A stretch of 48,679 bases of DNA from an uncultured Clostridium sp. (GCA_902471875.1 CABRLN010000015.1:1-48679); one strand, 5' to 3'; shown: positions 35,201-44,134, counted from the stretch's first letter. Notes: a model not told the origin generated them from the sequence alone. A program made the numbers and translations.

Positions 35201-35284
35201 GGTTTTTACAATAAATATAGTAATTTTGAACAATTTGTAAATATTACTACCAAATCGTAATCATTATAAATTAAAAATGTAATT

Positions 35285-35322
35285 CATTATCTAAAAAGAT
35301 ATATGCTCTTTTTTAGATAATG
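35285..35322 (-). terminator. terminator after the S1C protease gene
   Basis: CATTATCTAAAAA (35285 on) pairs with the complementary arm ending at 35322, with one extra A in one arm. It lies directly after the protease stop and before the rhomboid promoter, so protease and ter operon are separate units. Confidence 0.65.
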
Positions 35323-35325
35323 ATA

Positions 35326-36855
35326 TTAAATAAATCCATTAATAAATGTATTTATATATGTATATCCTACCGCAAGATTAATATTCTGACCTGCATCAAT
35401 ACCTGCTGTACTTATTCCAATAACTTCACCATACATATTCAGCACAGCTCCACCGGAACTTCCGCTTGAAATCGGTGCTGTAAATTGTATCATATCAACA
35501 TTATCGACAGTTCTGAACCCTGAAATTATTCCATCTGAAACCGAATTAAACAGCCCTAGCGGACTGCCTATGGCAACCACCTTTTGCCCTCTTACCAGCT
35601 TTTTACTGCTGTTATAAACAGGTATAGGTGTAAGCTGCCTTTCTATTCTTATAACAGCCAAATCAAGCACATTATTATACTTAATAACATCATTTGTTTC
35701 ATATATCCTATTATCATCCTCAATTCGCACAGAATAAAATCTTCCTCCGCTTGCAACATGGTTGTTAGTAAGTATGTACCCCTCTCGTCCAATCATAATT
35801 CCCGAACCGGAACCTATAATTTCTCCTTGGTTATCATGAATAGCAATCATAACCACAGACTTAGCCAGCTGTGCCAAATCTTCAAATGACCTTTCTTCCC
35901 GTTTCACTGTATTTAGATTTTGTGAAAAATTAAACATTTGCGCATTTTGTGCAGTATTTGCAGCTGCTTTCGTTGCTTGTCTGCTCACCCCCAATGTCAA
36001 CGATTGACTGTCTTTGCTTTTTGGCGGACGTTGAGGTATTGTAACTTTTATATTTCCACTGCTGTTATTTTGAACCATCTTAGGTGCATATGAACTCTTC
36101 ACAGAAGAAGCATTGCGTACATTTACACTGCCACTGTCACTACCGGAATAAGTATTAATACTGTTTGGTATATATACCGGAATATTAATATTCTCAAAAC
36201 CGCCCAATACAAATTTCTTTGACAAATTAAGCTGTTCACTTTCAGAATTAATATCACTTTTACTTTGAATTAAAAGAACATTAATTCCCATTAACGTAAG
36301 CATATAAAAGAAAAGATACTCCTGCTTTTTTATTATATTTTCAGCCACTATTTTAACAGAAAAGCTTTCATCTTTGTTGTATAACAAATTCCCCATTATA
36401 CTATCGAACCAAAACATCATTTTTACAATAAAATTTTTCTCTATTGAACTGCTTACAGATAATTTTCCTTTTTGAAAAACATTTAATGCTTTATTACAGG
36501 CTTTGCTTAACAATTGTTTCATAAAATTATTATTGACAGCTTTTACGGACATAAGTTGTTTTCCGTTTGAAATCCATTGGGAGTAACATTTTAAATAATA
36601 GTTTGTATCATCAGCAGACAATAATTGGGGTAAAGCATTTATTCTAATATATGCACTACTACCTGAACACATATTTCTTCCAAGAGAAATATCCATGTTT
36701 TTAATATCATTTATAAGAGAATTATTTACCCCAATAGCCCTTACAAAATAAACATTTTTGCAATTATTATTTATACCGCAGTTAGCTTCTGCAAAAGCAC
36801 TTACAGATAAAACAGCAGTTGAATTATGCTTAATATTCAAAGATTTATATATCAT
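35326..36855 (-). CDS. trypsin-like (HtrA/S1C) serine protease with a novel N-terminal domain
   Basis: A 509-residue protein. The C-terminal third is a complete chymotrypsin-fold protease: His366 in TNNHVASG, Asp398 in NVLDLAVIRI and Ser467 in SSGSSGGAVL. No PDZ domain follows, since the chain ends 42 residues after the serine. About 310 N-terminal residues contain no motif I recognise. They hold a possible short hydrophobic segment (FFYMLTLMGINVLLIQ) and a Ser/Asn-rich linker (about 240-320). No classical signal peptide is seen, so a cytoplasmic site is likely. The start at 36855 follows GAGGTG. It is divergent from the CitE-like lyase, across 254 bases. Confidence 0.85.
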   Translation of the reverse strand: MIYKSLNIKHNSTAVLSVSAFAEANCGINNNCKNVYFVRAIGVNNSLINDIKNMDISLGRNMCSGSSAYIRINALPQLLSADDTNYYLKCYSQWISNGKQLMSVKAVNNNFMKQLLSKACNKALNVFQKGKLSVSSSIEKNFIVKMMFWFDSIMGNLLYNKDESFSVKIVAENIIKKQEYLFFYMLTLMGINVLLIQSKSDINSESEQLNLSKKFVLGGFENINIPVYIPNSINTYSGSDSGSVNVRNASSVKSSYAPKMVQNNSSGNIKVTIPQRPPKSKDSQSLTLGVSRQATKAAANTAQNAQMFNFSQNLNTVKREERSFEDLAQLAKSVVMIAIHDNQGEIIGSGSGIMIGREGYILTNNHVASGGRFYSVRIEDDNRIYETNDVIKYNNVLDLAVIRIERQLTPIPVYNSSKKLVRGQKVVAIGSPLGLFNSVSDGIISGFRTVDNVDMIQFTAPISSGSSGGAVLNMYGEVIGISTAGIDAGQNINLAVGYTYINTFINGFI

Positions 36856-37109
36856 TATTCTCACCTCGTTTGCACAAATATACCTTATTCATTACTAATG
36901 CAATAAAAACTTTACAATATAATCATTTAAAACTATACAGTGCTCTTAAAATTAAAATACTAAAAGTTTATAATTTAGAATAATTTTATCATATAAAATA
37001 AAAAATATCTACCATTTTCACCAATCTTGTGTTATAGTATTGTATGTTGGGTTCATATTCTATTGTTTTGAATAGTACCCTGCTTATTATAATTAAAGGA
37101 GTTAAAATA
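36856..37109. promoter_or_regulatory. divergent intergenic region between protease and lyase
   Basis: No gene is present. The region must carry the promoters of the leftward S1C protease and the rightward CitE-like lyase. A plus-strand TATAGT (37033-37038) is the best -10 candidate, but it lacks a convincing -35. On the minus strand TTGCAT and TATATT occur at a poor 15-base spacing. No clear palindromic operator was found. Confidence 0.4.
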
Positions 37110-38069
37110 ATGAAAAATTCAATGCTATATTATAGTGTTGGTGCTCTATTATACTGTCCCGCAAATAATGAAGGTATAGTTAATTCTATAATTAACGAAA
37201 AGTTTGGCAATAAATTTTCTTTGGCACTTTGTTTAGAAGATACAATAAACGATGATTGCGTAACTGAAGCTGAAGGTATATTAATCAACTCAATTCAGAA
37301 AATTTATAAAGCAAGACAGAATAAAGAGTTTTTTCTGCCAAAGATATTCATAAGAGTAAGAAATGCAAAACAAATTGACTATCTTATTCAGCAAATAGGA
37401 CTTTCGTCAGAAATAGTAACCGGGTTTATACTGCCAAAGTTCTCATTAGAAAATTCAGACGAATATATTAATGCTGTTGTAACGGTAAACAGCCAAAATT
37501 CTAAACCATTTTATATTATGCCAATTTATGAGAGTCCGTCCATTATCAATTTGCAAAATAGGCATAAAATACTTTATGCATTAAAAGAAAAGCTGGACTG
37601 CATAGAAGAATTGGTGCTTAACATAAGAGTTGGAGGAAATGACCTGTGCCATATGTTTGGTTTCAGACGCAGCAGTAACCAATCAATACATAGTATAAAG
37701 CCTGTTGCCAATATATTTTCCGATATAATTACCGTATATGGAATGGACTATGTTATATCCGGTCCTGTATGGGAATATTACAACGGATACAACTGGGAAA
37801 CAGGGTTAATAAACGAATTGCATGAAGACCGCTTATGTGGGTTTGTAGGCAAAACTATTATTCATCCAAATCAAATAAACGCTGTTAATTCCGCATACAA
37901 AGTATCACAGATAGATTTAGATGACGCAAAATCAATTCTTAACTGGAATACTTCTTCAAATTCTCTTGTTTGCGGAAGTATTTCAAAAGAACGTATGAAC
38001 GAGTATAAAACACATTCAAATTGGGCATTAAAAATTATAATGCTGTCTGAAATATTCGGTATTAAATAA
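37110..38069 (+). CDS. CitE-like C-C bond lyase of the Ter biosynthetic module
   Basis: A 319-residue TIM-barrel protein of the HpcH/HpaI/CitE superfamily. The motifs are the early YSVGALLYCPAN, the acidic metal-site strand LALCLEDTI, PKIFIRVRN, VGGNDLCHMFGF, and the late GFVGKTIIHPNQI, which parallels the CitE GKxxIHPxQ. Members beside Ter genes form a distinct lyase family and are predicted to join or split a C-C bond during synthesis of a nucleoside-like metabolite. The substrate is unknown. AAAGGA nine bases upstream of ATG 37110 sets the start. It is followed by its own terminator. Confidence 0.87.
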   Translation: MKNSMLYYSVGALLYCPANNEGIVNSIINEKFGNKFSLALCLEDTINDDCVTEAEGILINSIQKIYKARQNKEFFLPKIFIRVRNAKQIDYLIQQIGLSSEIVTGFILPKFSLENSDEYINAVVTVNSQNSKPFYIMPIYESPSIINLQNRHKILYALKEKLDCIEELVLNIRVGGNDLCHMFGFRRSSNQSIHSIKPVANIFSDIITVYGMDYVISGPVWEYYNGYNWETGLINELHEDRLCGFVGKTIIHPNQINAVNSAYKVSQIDLDDAKSILNWNTSSNSLVCGSISKERMNEYKTHSNWALKIIMLSEIFGIK

Positions 38070-38077
38070 CACGAAAG

Positions 38078-38105
38078 ATTAGTGAGTTTATTCACTAATT
38101 TTTTA
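38078..38105 (+). terminator. terminator after the CitE-like lyase
   Basis: ATTAGTGA (38078-38085) pairs with TCACTAAT (38092-38099), followed by TTTTTATT. It isolates the lyase from lepB. Confidence 0.8.
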
Positions 38106-38203
38106 TTATATCAATAAAACAATCGTTCTGACGGCATGACATTTATTTCACCTTTTATGTGCAGGCTTTAAGCGTTAATTACGATTTCTAAAATCACCTC
38201 AAA

Positions 38204-38232
38204 TTGACTAAATGCAGTAAATATGGTATAAT
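38204..38232 (+). promoter_or_regulatory. promoter of lepB-rbgA
   Basis: TTGACT (38204-38209), a 17-base spacer, then TATAAT (38227-38232). It is close to consensus and lies 50 bases before the lepB start. Confidence 0.85.
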
Positions 38233-38281
38233 TATGTTTATTCTATTGTCGGTAATAAATTGAAAATTAAGGGGATTTGTT

Positions 38282-38857
38282 ATGAACATTGACAACCACA
38301 GCTTAGTGTATGATATTATTAGGGTTATTTGCTATTCTATGGTTATAATTACATTGCTTCTAACATTTGTATTTCGTTTTGCTATAGTAGATGGTCCGTC
38401 TATGAACAATACCCTTAATAATGGTGATACAGTTTTAATTACAAATTATCAAACCTGTTTTAACAGTTTTAATTCACTTAAGCTAAAACAAGGTGACGTT
38501 GTTGCAATAGCACCAAACTCCGACGTCAACAATCGCTTTAAGCTTAACAATGCATTTATTAAAAGAGTAATTGCTATTGAGGGACAAACAATAGGCTTTG
38601 ACACTGACAAGGGCAAGGTATATGTTGACGGCAAAGTAATTGACGAGCCATATATATCTTCAAAAACAATGTCAGGGGTAGAATGGGATATTCCCGATGT
38701 TATTCCCAAAGGCAAGGTTTTTGTAATGGGCGACAACCGAGCAGTTTCGGTTGATAGCCGCAGTGTACGCATACAGCTTGTTGATAAAAATGACATAATT
38801 GGTAAAGTACAGTTTGTAATTTACCCTTTTAACCGAATTTCTTATATTTACGAATAA
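38282..38857 (+). CDS. lepB: signal peptidase I
   Basis: A 191-residue type I signal peptidase with one N-terminal membrane span (about 13-33). The catalytic serine is in DGPSMNNTL (about residue 40), the general-base lysine in FIKRVIAIEG (about residue 97), and box E in MGDNRAVSVDSR. It removes signal peptides on the outer face of the membrane. The start follows AAGGGGAT. It heads the lepB-rbgA pair, with 14 bases between them, as in many Firmicutes. Confidence 0.94.
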   Translation: MNIDNHSLVYDIIRVICYSMVIITLLLTFVFRFAIVDGPSMNNTLNNGDTVLITNYQTCFNSFNSLKLKQGDVVAIAPNSDVNNRFKLNNAFIKRVIAIEGQTIGFDTDKGKVYVDGKVIDEPYISSKTMSGVEWDIPDVIPKGKVFVMGDNRAVSVDSRSVRIQLVDKNDIIGKVQFVIYPFNRISYIYE

Positions 38858-38871
38858 AAGGGAGGTATATA

Positions 38872-39738
38872 GTGAGCCAGGTTCAAAATATACAATGGTT
38901 TCCGGGTCATATGACCAAAACAAAACGAAAAATTCAGGCAAGTTTAAAGCTTGTTGACATAGTTGCAGAAATTATAGATGCTCGTATTCCAATAAGCAGC
39001 CGAAATCCTGACCTTGACCAAATTATTCAAAGGAAGCCGAGAATAATTTTAATGAATAAATGTGATATGGCAGACAAAAACCAAACCAACAGGTGGATTG
39101 AATATTATAAAAAGAACAATATTACTGCAATTCCTGTTGACTGCAAGTCAGGAAAGGGATTAAATGCATTTATTCCAACGGTAAGAACAGTTTTAGCTGA
39201 CAAAATAGAAAAATGGGAAGCTAAGGGCATGAAAAACCGTGGAATACACATTATGATAGTTGGTATTCCTAATGTTGGTAAATCTTCATTTATTAACAAA
39301 ATGGCTAAAAAAGGCAGTGCCAAGGTTGAAGACAGACCCGGTGTTACCAGAGGCAACCAATGGTTTTCTATTGGACAAGGGCTGGAACTTTTAGATACTC
39401 CAGGTGTTTTATGGCCAAAATTTGATGACCCCGAGGTAGGCGAAAAGCTTGCATTTACCGGTGCAGTTAAAGATCAGATAATGGATACCGAGCTGCTTGC
39501 TTTCAGACTTCTTGAGGTTATGTGCAAATATCCTACCCAACAATTTATAGAAAGATTTAAATTGCAGGATATTGACCTTAATTCCATAGAACCTTATGAC
39601 CTTTTAGAGGTAATAGGCAAAAAGCGTGGTATGCTTATGTCAGGCGGAAAAGTAGATACTGACCGTGCTTCTGTAATGATTCTTGACGAATACCGCAGTG
39701 CAAAGTTGGGTAATATTACTCTTGAATGCGTAAGGTGA
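38872..39738 (+). CDS. rbgA: ribosome biogenesis GTPase YlqF/RbgA
   Basis: A 288-residue circularly permuted GTPase that assists late 50S assembly. The G motifs appear in permuted order: G4 NKCDMAD (about 61), G1 GIPNVGKSSFINK (about 128), then G3 DTPGVLWPK (about 178). The N-terminal NIQWFPGHMTKTKR is the family signature. It starts with GTG at 38872, eight bases after GGGAGG. It sits between lepB and rnhB in the common Firmicutes order. Confidence 0.95.
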   Translation: MSQVQNIQWFPGHMTKTKRKIQASLKLVDIVAEIIDARIPISSRNPDLDQIIQRKPRIILMNKCDMADKNQTNRWIEYYKKNNITAIPVDCKSGKGLNAFIPTVRTVLADKIEKWEAKGMKNRGIHIMIVGIPNVGKSSFINKMAKKGSAKVEDRPGVTRGNQWFSIGQGLELLDTPGVLWPKFDDPEVGEKLAFTGAVKDQIMDTELLAFRLLEVMCKYPTQQFIERFKLQDIDLNSIEPYDLLEVIGKKRGMLMSGGKVDTDRASVMILDEYRSAKLGNITLECVR

Positions 39739-39762
39739 TCGCCTTTAAACTTTGCTTTTTTA

Positions 39763-39788
39763 AAAGACCGTCTGCATAGTCGGTCTTT
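39763..39788 (+). terminator. weak terminator after rbgA
   Basis: AAAGACCG (39763-39770) pairs with CGGTCTTT (39781-39788), followed by ATTAAATT. The U run is poor, so partial read-through into rnhB is likely. Confidence 0.45.
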
Positions 39789-39856
39789 ATTAAATTATGG
39801 TTTATCCTAATAGTAACAATTTATCTTCATCAAAATAATATTACGGAGGTAACACA

Positions 39857-40459
39857 GTGGACTGGTTTTTATACGAAAATGAAATTTCTGCAAAAGGCTA
39901 CAAACATATTTGTGGTGTTGACGAAGCCGGCAGAGGCCCGTTAGCGGGGCCTGTTTGTGCGGCTGCTGTTATATTAAAGCCGAATGATATAATAGAGGGT
40001 GTAAATGACTCAAAAAAGCTAAGTGAAAAAAAGCGTGAGGCTCTTTTTGATATTATTAAAGAGCATGCAATTTCCTACAGTATAGCCTGGGCAAGTGTCG
40101 AAGAAATTGAAGAAATTAATATATTAAACGCAACCATGCTGGCAATGCAGCGTGCTGTAAACGGTTTAAATATTCCTGCTGATTATGCCATTATAGACGG
40201 TAACAAAACACCAAGTCTTAGTATTCCCTGCAACTATATAATTAAGGGTGACGCCAAATCTATGTCAATAGCGGCAGCATCAATATTAGCAAAGGTAAGC
40301 AGGGACAGACTGCTGCTCGAATACGCTAAACAGTATCCACAATATATGTTTGAAAAACACAAGGGGTACGGTACAAAGGTTCATACTCAGGCTATTAAAG
40401 AATATGGTCCTTGCCCAATACACCGAATGTCATTTTTAAAGAAGATATTAAGTAAGTGA
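39857..40459 (+). CDS. rnhB: ribonuclease HII
   Basis: A 200-residue RNase HII that cleaves RNA in RNA-DNA hybrids and removes ribonucleotides from DNA. The catalytic carboxylates lie in CGVDEAGRGPLAGPV (Asp/Glu near 23) and in DYAIIDGNK; the GDAKSMSIAAASILAKVSRD block is typical. It starts with GTG at 39857 after ACGGAGG. Its stop lies one base before the yraN start codon, so translation is coupled. Confidence 0.96.
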   Translation: MDWFLYENEISAKGYKHICGVDEAGRGPLAGPVCAAAVILKPNDIIEGVNDSKKLSEKKREALFDIIKEHAISYSIAWASVEEIEEINILNATMLAMQRAVNGLNIPADYAIIDGNKTPSLSIPCNYIIKGDAKSMSIAAASILAKVSRDRLLLEYAKQYPQYMFEKHKGYGTKVHTQAIKEYGPCPIHRMSFLKKILSK

Positions 40460-40460
40460 T

Positions 40461-40865
40461 ATGAAATATAAGAAAGAAAAAACCGAAAAAAGAAAAACAG
40501 GAGATATTGGCGAAGAGCTTACCTGTAAATATCTTATAAGTAAAGGCTATAAAATACTTGACAGAAACTTTAGCTGTAAATACGGAGAGCTTGACATAGT
40601 AGCAGCTAACAATACCCATATTGCTTTTGTTGAGGTAAAAACACGCCATGAAACCCCTATTATACGTCCTTGTTTGGCAGTAAACAAAAGCAAGCAAATA
40701 AAAATTATGAAAGTTGCATATTTATATTTAAGAAAACCTAAGGTGAATTTACAGCCTAGGTTTGATATTGCCGAGGTGTACCTTAAAAGAGATACAAATG
40801 AACTACACCATATAAACTATATAAAAAATGCTTTTATGCAGGAGGGCGATTATGCAGCTTTTTGA
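40461..40865 (+). CDS. yraN: YraN/UPF0102 family nuclease-fold protein
   Basis: A 134-residue protein with the UPF0102 signature: GDIGEELTCKYLISKGYKIL, NFSCKYGELDIVA and IAFVEVKTR. The E...D..EVK pattern is that of restriction-endonuclease-like folds, although activity of the family is poorly established. An alternative reading would start at a downstream Met, but the ATG at 40461 fits the family N-terminus. Its end overlaps the dipeptidase start by 14 bases. Confidence 0.92.
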   Translation: MKYKKEKTEKRKTGDIGEELTCKYLISKGYKILDRNFSCKYGELDIVAANNTHIAFVEVKTRHETPIIRPCLAVNKSKQIKIMKVAYLYLRKPKVNLQPRFDIAEVYLKRDTNELHHINYIKNAFMQEGDYAAF

Positions 40866-41772
40866 TTTACATTGCGATACATTATTTAAAGCCAACGAAA
40901 ACAGTGATTCTATAGTAAGTAACAACTACCATTTTTCTTTAGAAAAAGCAATTCAATATCAAGGTTACACACAGGTTATGGCAGTGTGGATACCGGACGA
41001 ATACAGAGGAAAAATGGCATTTGAATTAGTAAACAAATGCTGTCAGCTTTTAAACAATGAACTAACAAAGTACAGTAGCTTCAACAAAATTGATAATTTT
41101 ACCGAATTTAGCAGTAGTTACAATGTTGTTTTGTCAGTAGAAGGTGGTGCAGCACTTGGCGGTTGCATTAATAATATTGAAAAACTAAGAAAAATGGGTG
41201 TAAGGTTTTTGACACTTACTTGGAATGGAAGCAACGAAATAGGCGATGGGATACTCTGTAAAAATCCCAAAGGTCTTACTGAGTTTGGAAAAGAGGCAGT
41301 TCCTAATTTAGAAAAAAATGGAATTATAATAGATGTTTCTCATGCAAGCGAGCCTTTGTTTTGGGATGTTGCCAAGTTAGCTAAAAAGCCTTTTGTAGCA
41401 ACTCATTCTAATTCAAGAGAAATATGTTCTAATATGCGTAATTTAACTAAAAAGCAATTTGAACATATTTGTAAAACAGGAGGTCTTGTTGGTTTGAATT
41501 TTCATAAATATTTTATTACCAACAACGGTGATGCTGACTTTTCAGATTTACAAAAACATCTTGAATATTTTCTTGAACATGACGGCGAAAATATTATTGC
41601 ACTTGGCAGTGACTTTGATGGTGCAGATATGCCAACTTGCATTAAAGGTGCAGAAAGTATGCGAGAATTTTATGATTTCTTACTGTCAAAAAATTACAAT
41701 GAATCATTACTAAAAAAAATATTTTATGAAAATGCCTATAGCTTTTGCAAGAGATATGATTTAAATAAATAG
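40852..41772 (+). CDS. membrane dipeptidase (peptidase family M19)
   Basis: A 306-residue zinc dipeptidase of the renal-dipeptidase type. Metal ligands are visible as HCD in LFDLHCDTLF, Glu in LSVEGGAAL, His in VATHSNSR and the late GSDFDGAD. There is no signal peptide or GPI-like tail, so it is cytoplasmic, unlike the mammalian enzyme. The start at 40852 follows GGAGGG by five bases. The gene follows yraN with overlap and lies immediately before the Ter-type PRTase, with which it may share a transcript. Confidence 0.9.
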   Translation: MQLFDLHCDTLFKANENSDSIVSNNYHFSLEKAIQYQGYTQVMAVWIPDEYRGKMAFELVNKCCQLLNNELTKYSSFNKIDNFTEFSSSYNVVLSVEGGAALGGCINNIEKLRKMGVRFLTLTWNGSNEIGDGILCKNPKGLTEFGKEAVPNLEKNGIIIDVSHASEPLFWDVAKLAKKPFVATHSNSREICSNMRNLTKKQFEHICKTGGLVGLNFHKYFITNNGDADFSDLQKHLEYFLEHDGENIIALGSDFDGADMPTCIKGAESMREFYDFLLSKNYNESLLKKIFYENAYSFCKRYDLNK

Positions 41773-41845
41773 TAATCGAAGTTTATTGTGTGGTGTAATT
41801 TATTCGTTGAGTTAATAAATCAGAAGTCTATATAGTGAGGTAAAT

Positions 41846-42952
41846 ATGTATTTAGAAAAAGAATTGGTAAGAATCGCAAAAAGAGAGAATAATAATAAAA
41901 GAAAATATCTTGTGGTAAATGCTCTGCAAGGCAAGCACATACCTGTTAGTCCGCACAAAGCATTTGATATGTTTAATGAATTGGCAAATATTGTTGATGA
42001 TGAGTATAAAAATGAAAGCCTTTTATTAATTGGCTTTGCCGAAACAGCTACAGCAATAGGTGCTTCTTTAGCAACAAAATTAAATACATACTATATGCAA
42101 ACCACAAGAGAAATAATTGAAGGAGTTGACTATTTATTTTTTACGGAGGCTCATAGTCATGCTACTGAGCAGAAATTGGTTAAAAATGATATAGACTTAA
42201 TAGTCAACAAAATACAGCGTATAATATTTGTTGAAGATGAGATAACAACAGGCAATACAATTCTTAATATAATAAATATTCTTGAAAAAAAGTATTGCGG
42301 TAAATTACAATTTTCTGTTGCATCATTACTCAACGGTATGGATAATGATGCACTTGATTGTTATGCAAAAAGAGGCATCAAGGTACATTATCTGGTAAAA
42401 ACAAACCACAGTGAATATACAGAAATTGCTGAACATTTTTCAAATGATGGAATTTATTATCAATGTGATTCTTCAAATCCTGTAATAAAAATTAAAGATT
42501 ATAAAATAGATAATTATTTGAATTCCCGAAGATGTGTCAAAGGTATTGATTATCAAAAGTCTTGTGAAAATGCATGGGAACAAATTAATAAGCTAACCAA
42601 TATTGAAAGTAACAAAAATATATTGGTAATTGGTACAGAGGAATTTATGTATCCTGCACTGTATGTTGCTAATAAATTTGAGGAGAAAGATAATAACGTA
42701 AAATGCCACTCTACTACACGAAGCCCTATTGTTGTCAGTGTGGACAAAAATTACCCGCTTCACAAAAGATTTGAGCTTGCAAGTTTCTACGATGACAAAA
42801 GAAAAACCTATATCTATGATATAGGCAGCTATGATAAAGTACTTATTATTACTGATTCGCAAAATTGCAGCAGCAAGGGCTTAAATTCACTGATAAATGC
42901 ACTTTGCTGTTGTGATAATAAAGATATTAATATATTCAGGTGGTGTAAATGA
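41846..42952 (+). CDS. Ter-associated phosphoribosyltransferase with TRSP domain
   Basis: A 368-residue protein. The N-terminal half is a PRTase fold with the hood motif ALQGKHIPVSP, IGFAETATAIGASLA and the PRPP loop IIFVEDEITTGNTI (about 128-141). The C-terminal part is the TRSP domain named after its Thr-Arg-Ser-Pro motif, seen as CHSTTRSPIVVSVDKNYPLH near residue 290. In Ter loci it is predicted to attach phosphoribose to a base-like substrate while making a nucleoside-like compound. The ATG overlaps no other gene; the stop overlaps the next start as ATGA, giving strict translational coupling. Confidence 0.88.
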   Translation: MYLEKELVRIAKRENNNKRKYLVVNALQGKHIPVSPHKAFDMFNELANIVDDEYKNESLLLIGFAETATAIGASLATKLNTYYMQTTREIIEGVDYLFFTEAHSHATEQKLVKNDIDLIVNKIQRIIFVEDEITTGNTILNIINILEKKYCGKLQFSVASLLNGMDNDALDCYAKRGIKVHYLVKTNHSEYTEIAEHFSNDGIYYQCDSSNPVIKIKDYKIDNYLNSRRCVKGIDYQKSCENAWEQINKLTNIESNKNILVIGTEEFMYPALYVANKFEEKDNNVKCHSTTRSPIVVSVDKNYPLHKRFELASFYDDKRKTYIYDIGSYDKVLIITDSQNCSSKGLNSLINALCCCDNKDINIFRWCK

Positions 42953-44001
42953 TGAGAAGTTCATATACAAAAGATGATGTTATACTTTTATTGAAAGATA
43001 TTACAGGATTAGTTGAACCGCAGCCTACTGAAGAAAGAGAAAAACTTATACAGTCCGGCAAACATTATTGTGAAATGCTGCCTATTGAATATGTTCCCAG
43101 TGAAAAATATATGGAGGTTTACCAAGAAGCACTGAAAAATTATTCAAAACCAACAGCTTTGGCAGTTGGTAAATTATCTGATAAAATTATTTCTCAAAAA
43201 GGAAAAAATGTTGTATTGGTATCTTTAGCAAGAGCGGGTATTCCTGTTGGAATCCTTATAAAGAGATACATAAAAATAAAATATAATATTAACGTTAAAC
43301 ACTACTCTATTTCAATCATACGTGGAAAAGGCATAGATAATAATGCAATGAAATACTTACTTAACAATCACGCACCAAATGATTTACTTTTTGTAGATGG
43401 TTGGATTGGAAAGGGTGCAATACTTAACGAACTAAAAAAAGACATTGCTTCATATGACGGTGTTTCGTCTGAGGTTGCAGTGCTGGCTGACCCTGCAAAT
43501 GTTACAGAGTTATGTGGAACACATGATGATATTCTTATACCAAGTTCATGCCTTAACTGCACCGTCTCGGGTTTGATAAGCAGAACCTTTTTAAGAGATG
43601 ATATAATCAGCAAAGATGATTACCATGGTGCAGTTTATTATGGAGAACTCGCTAATTCGGATTTATCCTATGATTTCATAAATGCTATTGAATCACAATT
43701 TGAAATGAATTCAGAAATATCTGATAATATAATTGAAGGATTAGGCATTGATGAGGTTAGGAAAATTGCACATAAATTTAGAATTGATGATATTAACTTT
43801 ATAAAACCAGGCATTGGAGAAACTACCAGAGTATTGTTAAGAAGAGTGCCGTGGAAGGTGTTAATTAACACTAGGTTCAAAGATGATAAATCCTTGGCAC
43901 ATATTATAAGACTTGCAGAAGAAAAGAACGTTCCTGTAGAATATTATCCGTTGGTACACTATAAAGCTTGCGGTATTATTAAAAAAATTGCAGATGCATA
44001 A
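42949..44001 (+). CDS. StiP-family protein with C-terminal PELOTA domain
   Basis: A 350-residue protein. The N-terminal two-thirds match the StiP family, annotated as a cysteine protease precursor but with a PRTase-like fold: LPIEYVPSEKYMEVY, VVLVSLARAGIPVGIL, HYSISIIRGKGIDNNA and FVDGWIGKGAIL. The last 90 residues (from about 260) fit the PELOTA RNA-binding domain: TRVLLRRVPWKVLINTRF then VPVEYYPLVHYKACGIIKK. It is the constant partner of the TRSP PRTase in Ter loci. ATGA overlap with the upstream gene shows coupled translation. A strong terminator follows. Confidence 0.87.
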   Translation: MMRSSYTKDDVILLLKDITGLVEPQPTEEREKLIQSGKHYCEMLPIEYVPSEKYMEVYQEALKNYSKPTALAVGKLSDKIISQKGKNVVLVSLARAGIPVGILIKRYIKIKYNINVKHYSISIIRGKGIDNNAMKYLLNNHAPNDLLFVDGWIGKGAILNELKKDIASYDGVSSEVAVLADPANVTELCGTHDDILIPSSCLNCTVSGLISRTFLRDDIISKDDYHGAVYYGELANSDLSYDFINAIESQFEMNSEISDNIIEGLGIDEVRKIAHKFRIDDINFIKPGIGETTRVLLRRVPWKVLINTRFKDDKSLAHIIRLAEEKNVPVEYYPLVHYKACGIIKKIADA

Positions 44002-44005
44002 TTAT

Positions 44006-44061
44006 AATCCCCAATTTATAATAAACTCTAATAATTGGAAGTTCATTATAAATCGGGGATT
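44006..44061 (+). terminator. terminator after the StiP-PELOTA gene
   Basis: AATCCCC (44006-44012) pairs with GGGGATT (44055-44061). The inner AATTTATAAT and ATTATAAAT arms extend the stem, and TTTATTG follows. It ends the rightward gene row. Confidence 0.8.
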
Positions 44062-44073
44062 TTATTGCACAAG

Positions 44074-44107
44074 AAAACTGCACCCTGTTTACACAAGGTG
44101 CAGTTTT
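44074..44107 (-). terminator. terminator after the NlpC/P60 gene
   Basis: AAAACTGCACC (44074-44084) pairs perfectly with GGTGCAGTTTT (44097-44107), 27 bases past the stop codon of the minus-strand NlpC/P60 gene. Its U run is only four bases long. Confidence 0.65.
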
Positions 44108-44134
44108 AAATTTCTCACGAAAGATTATTATATC

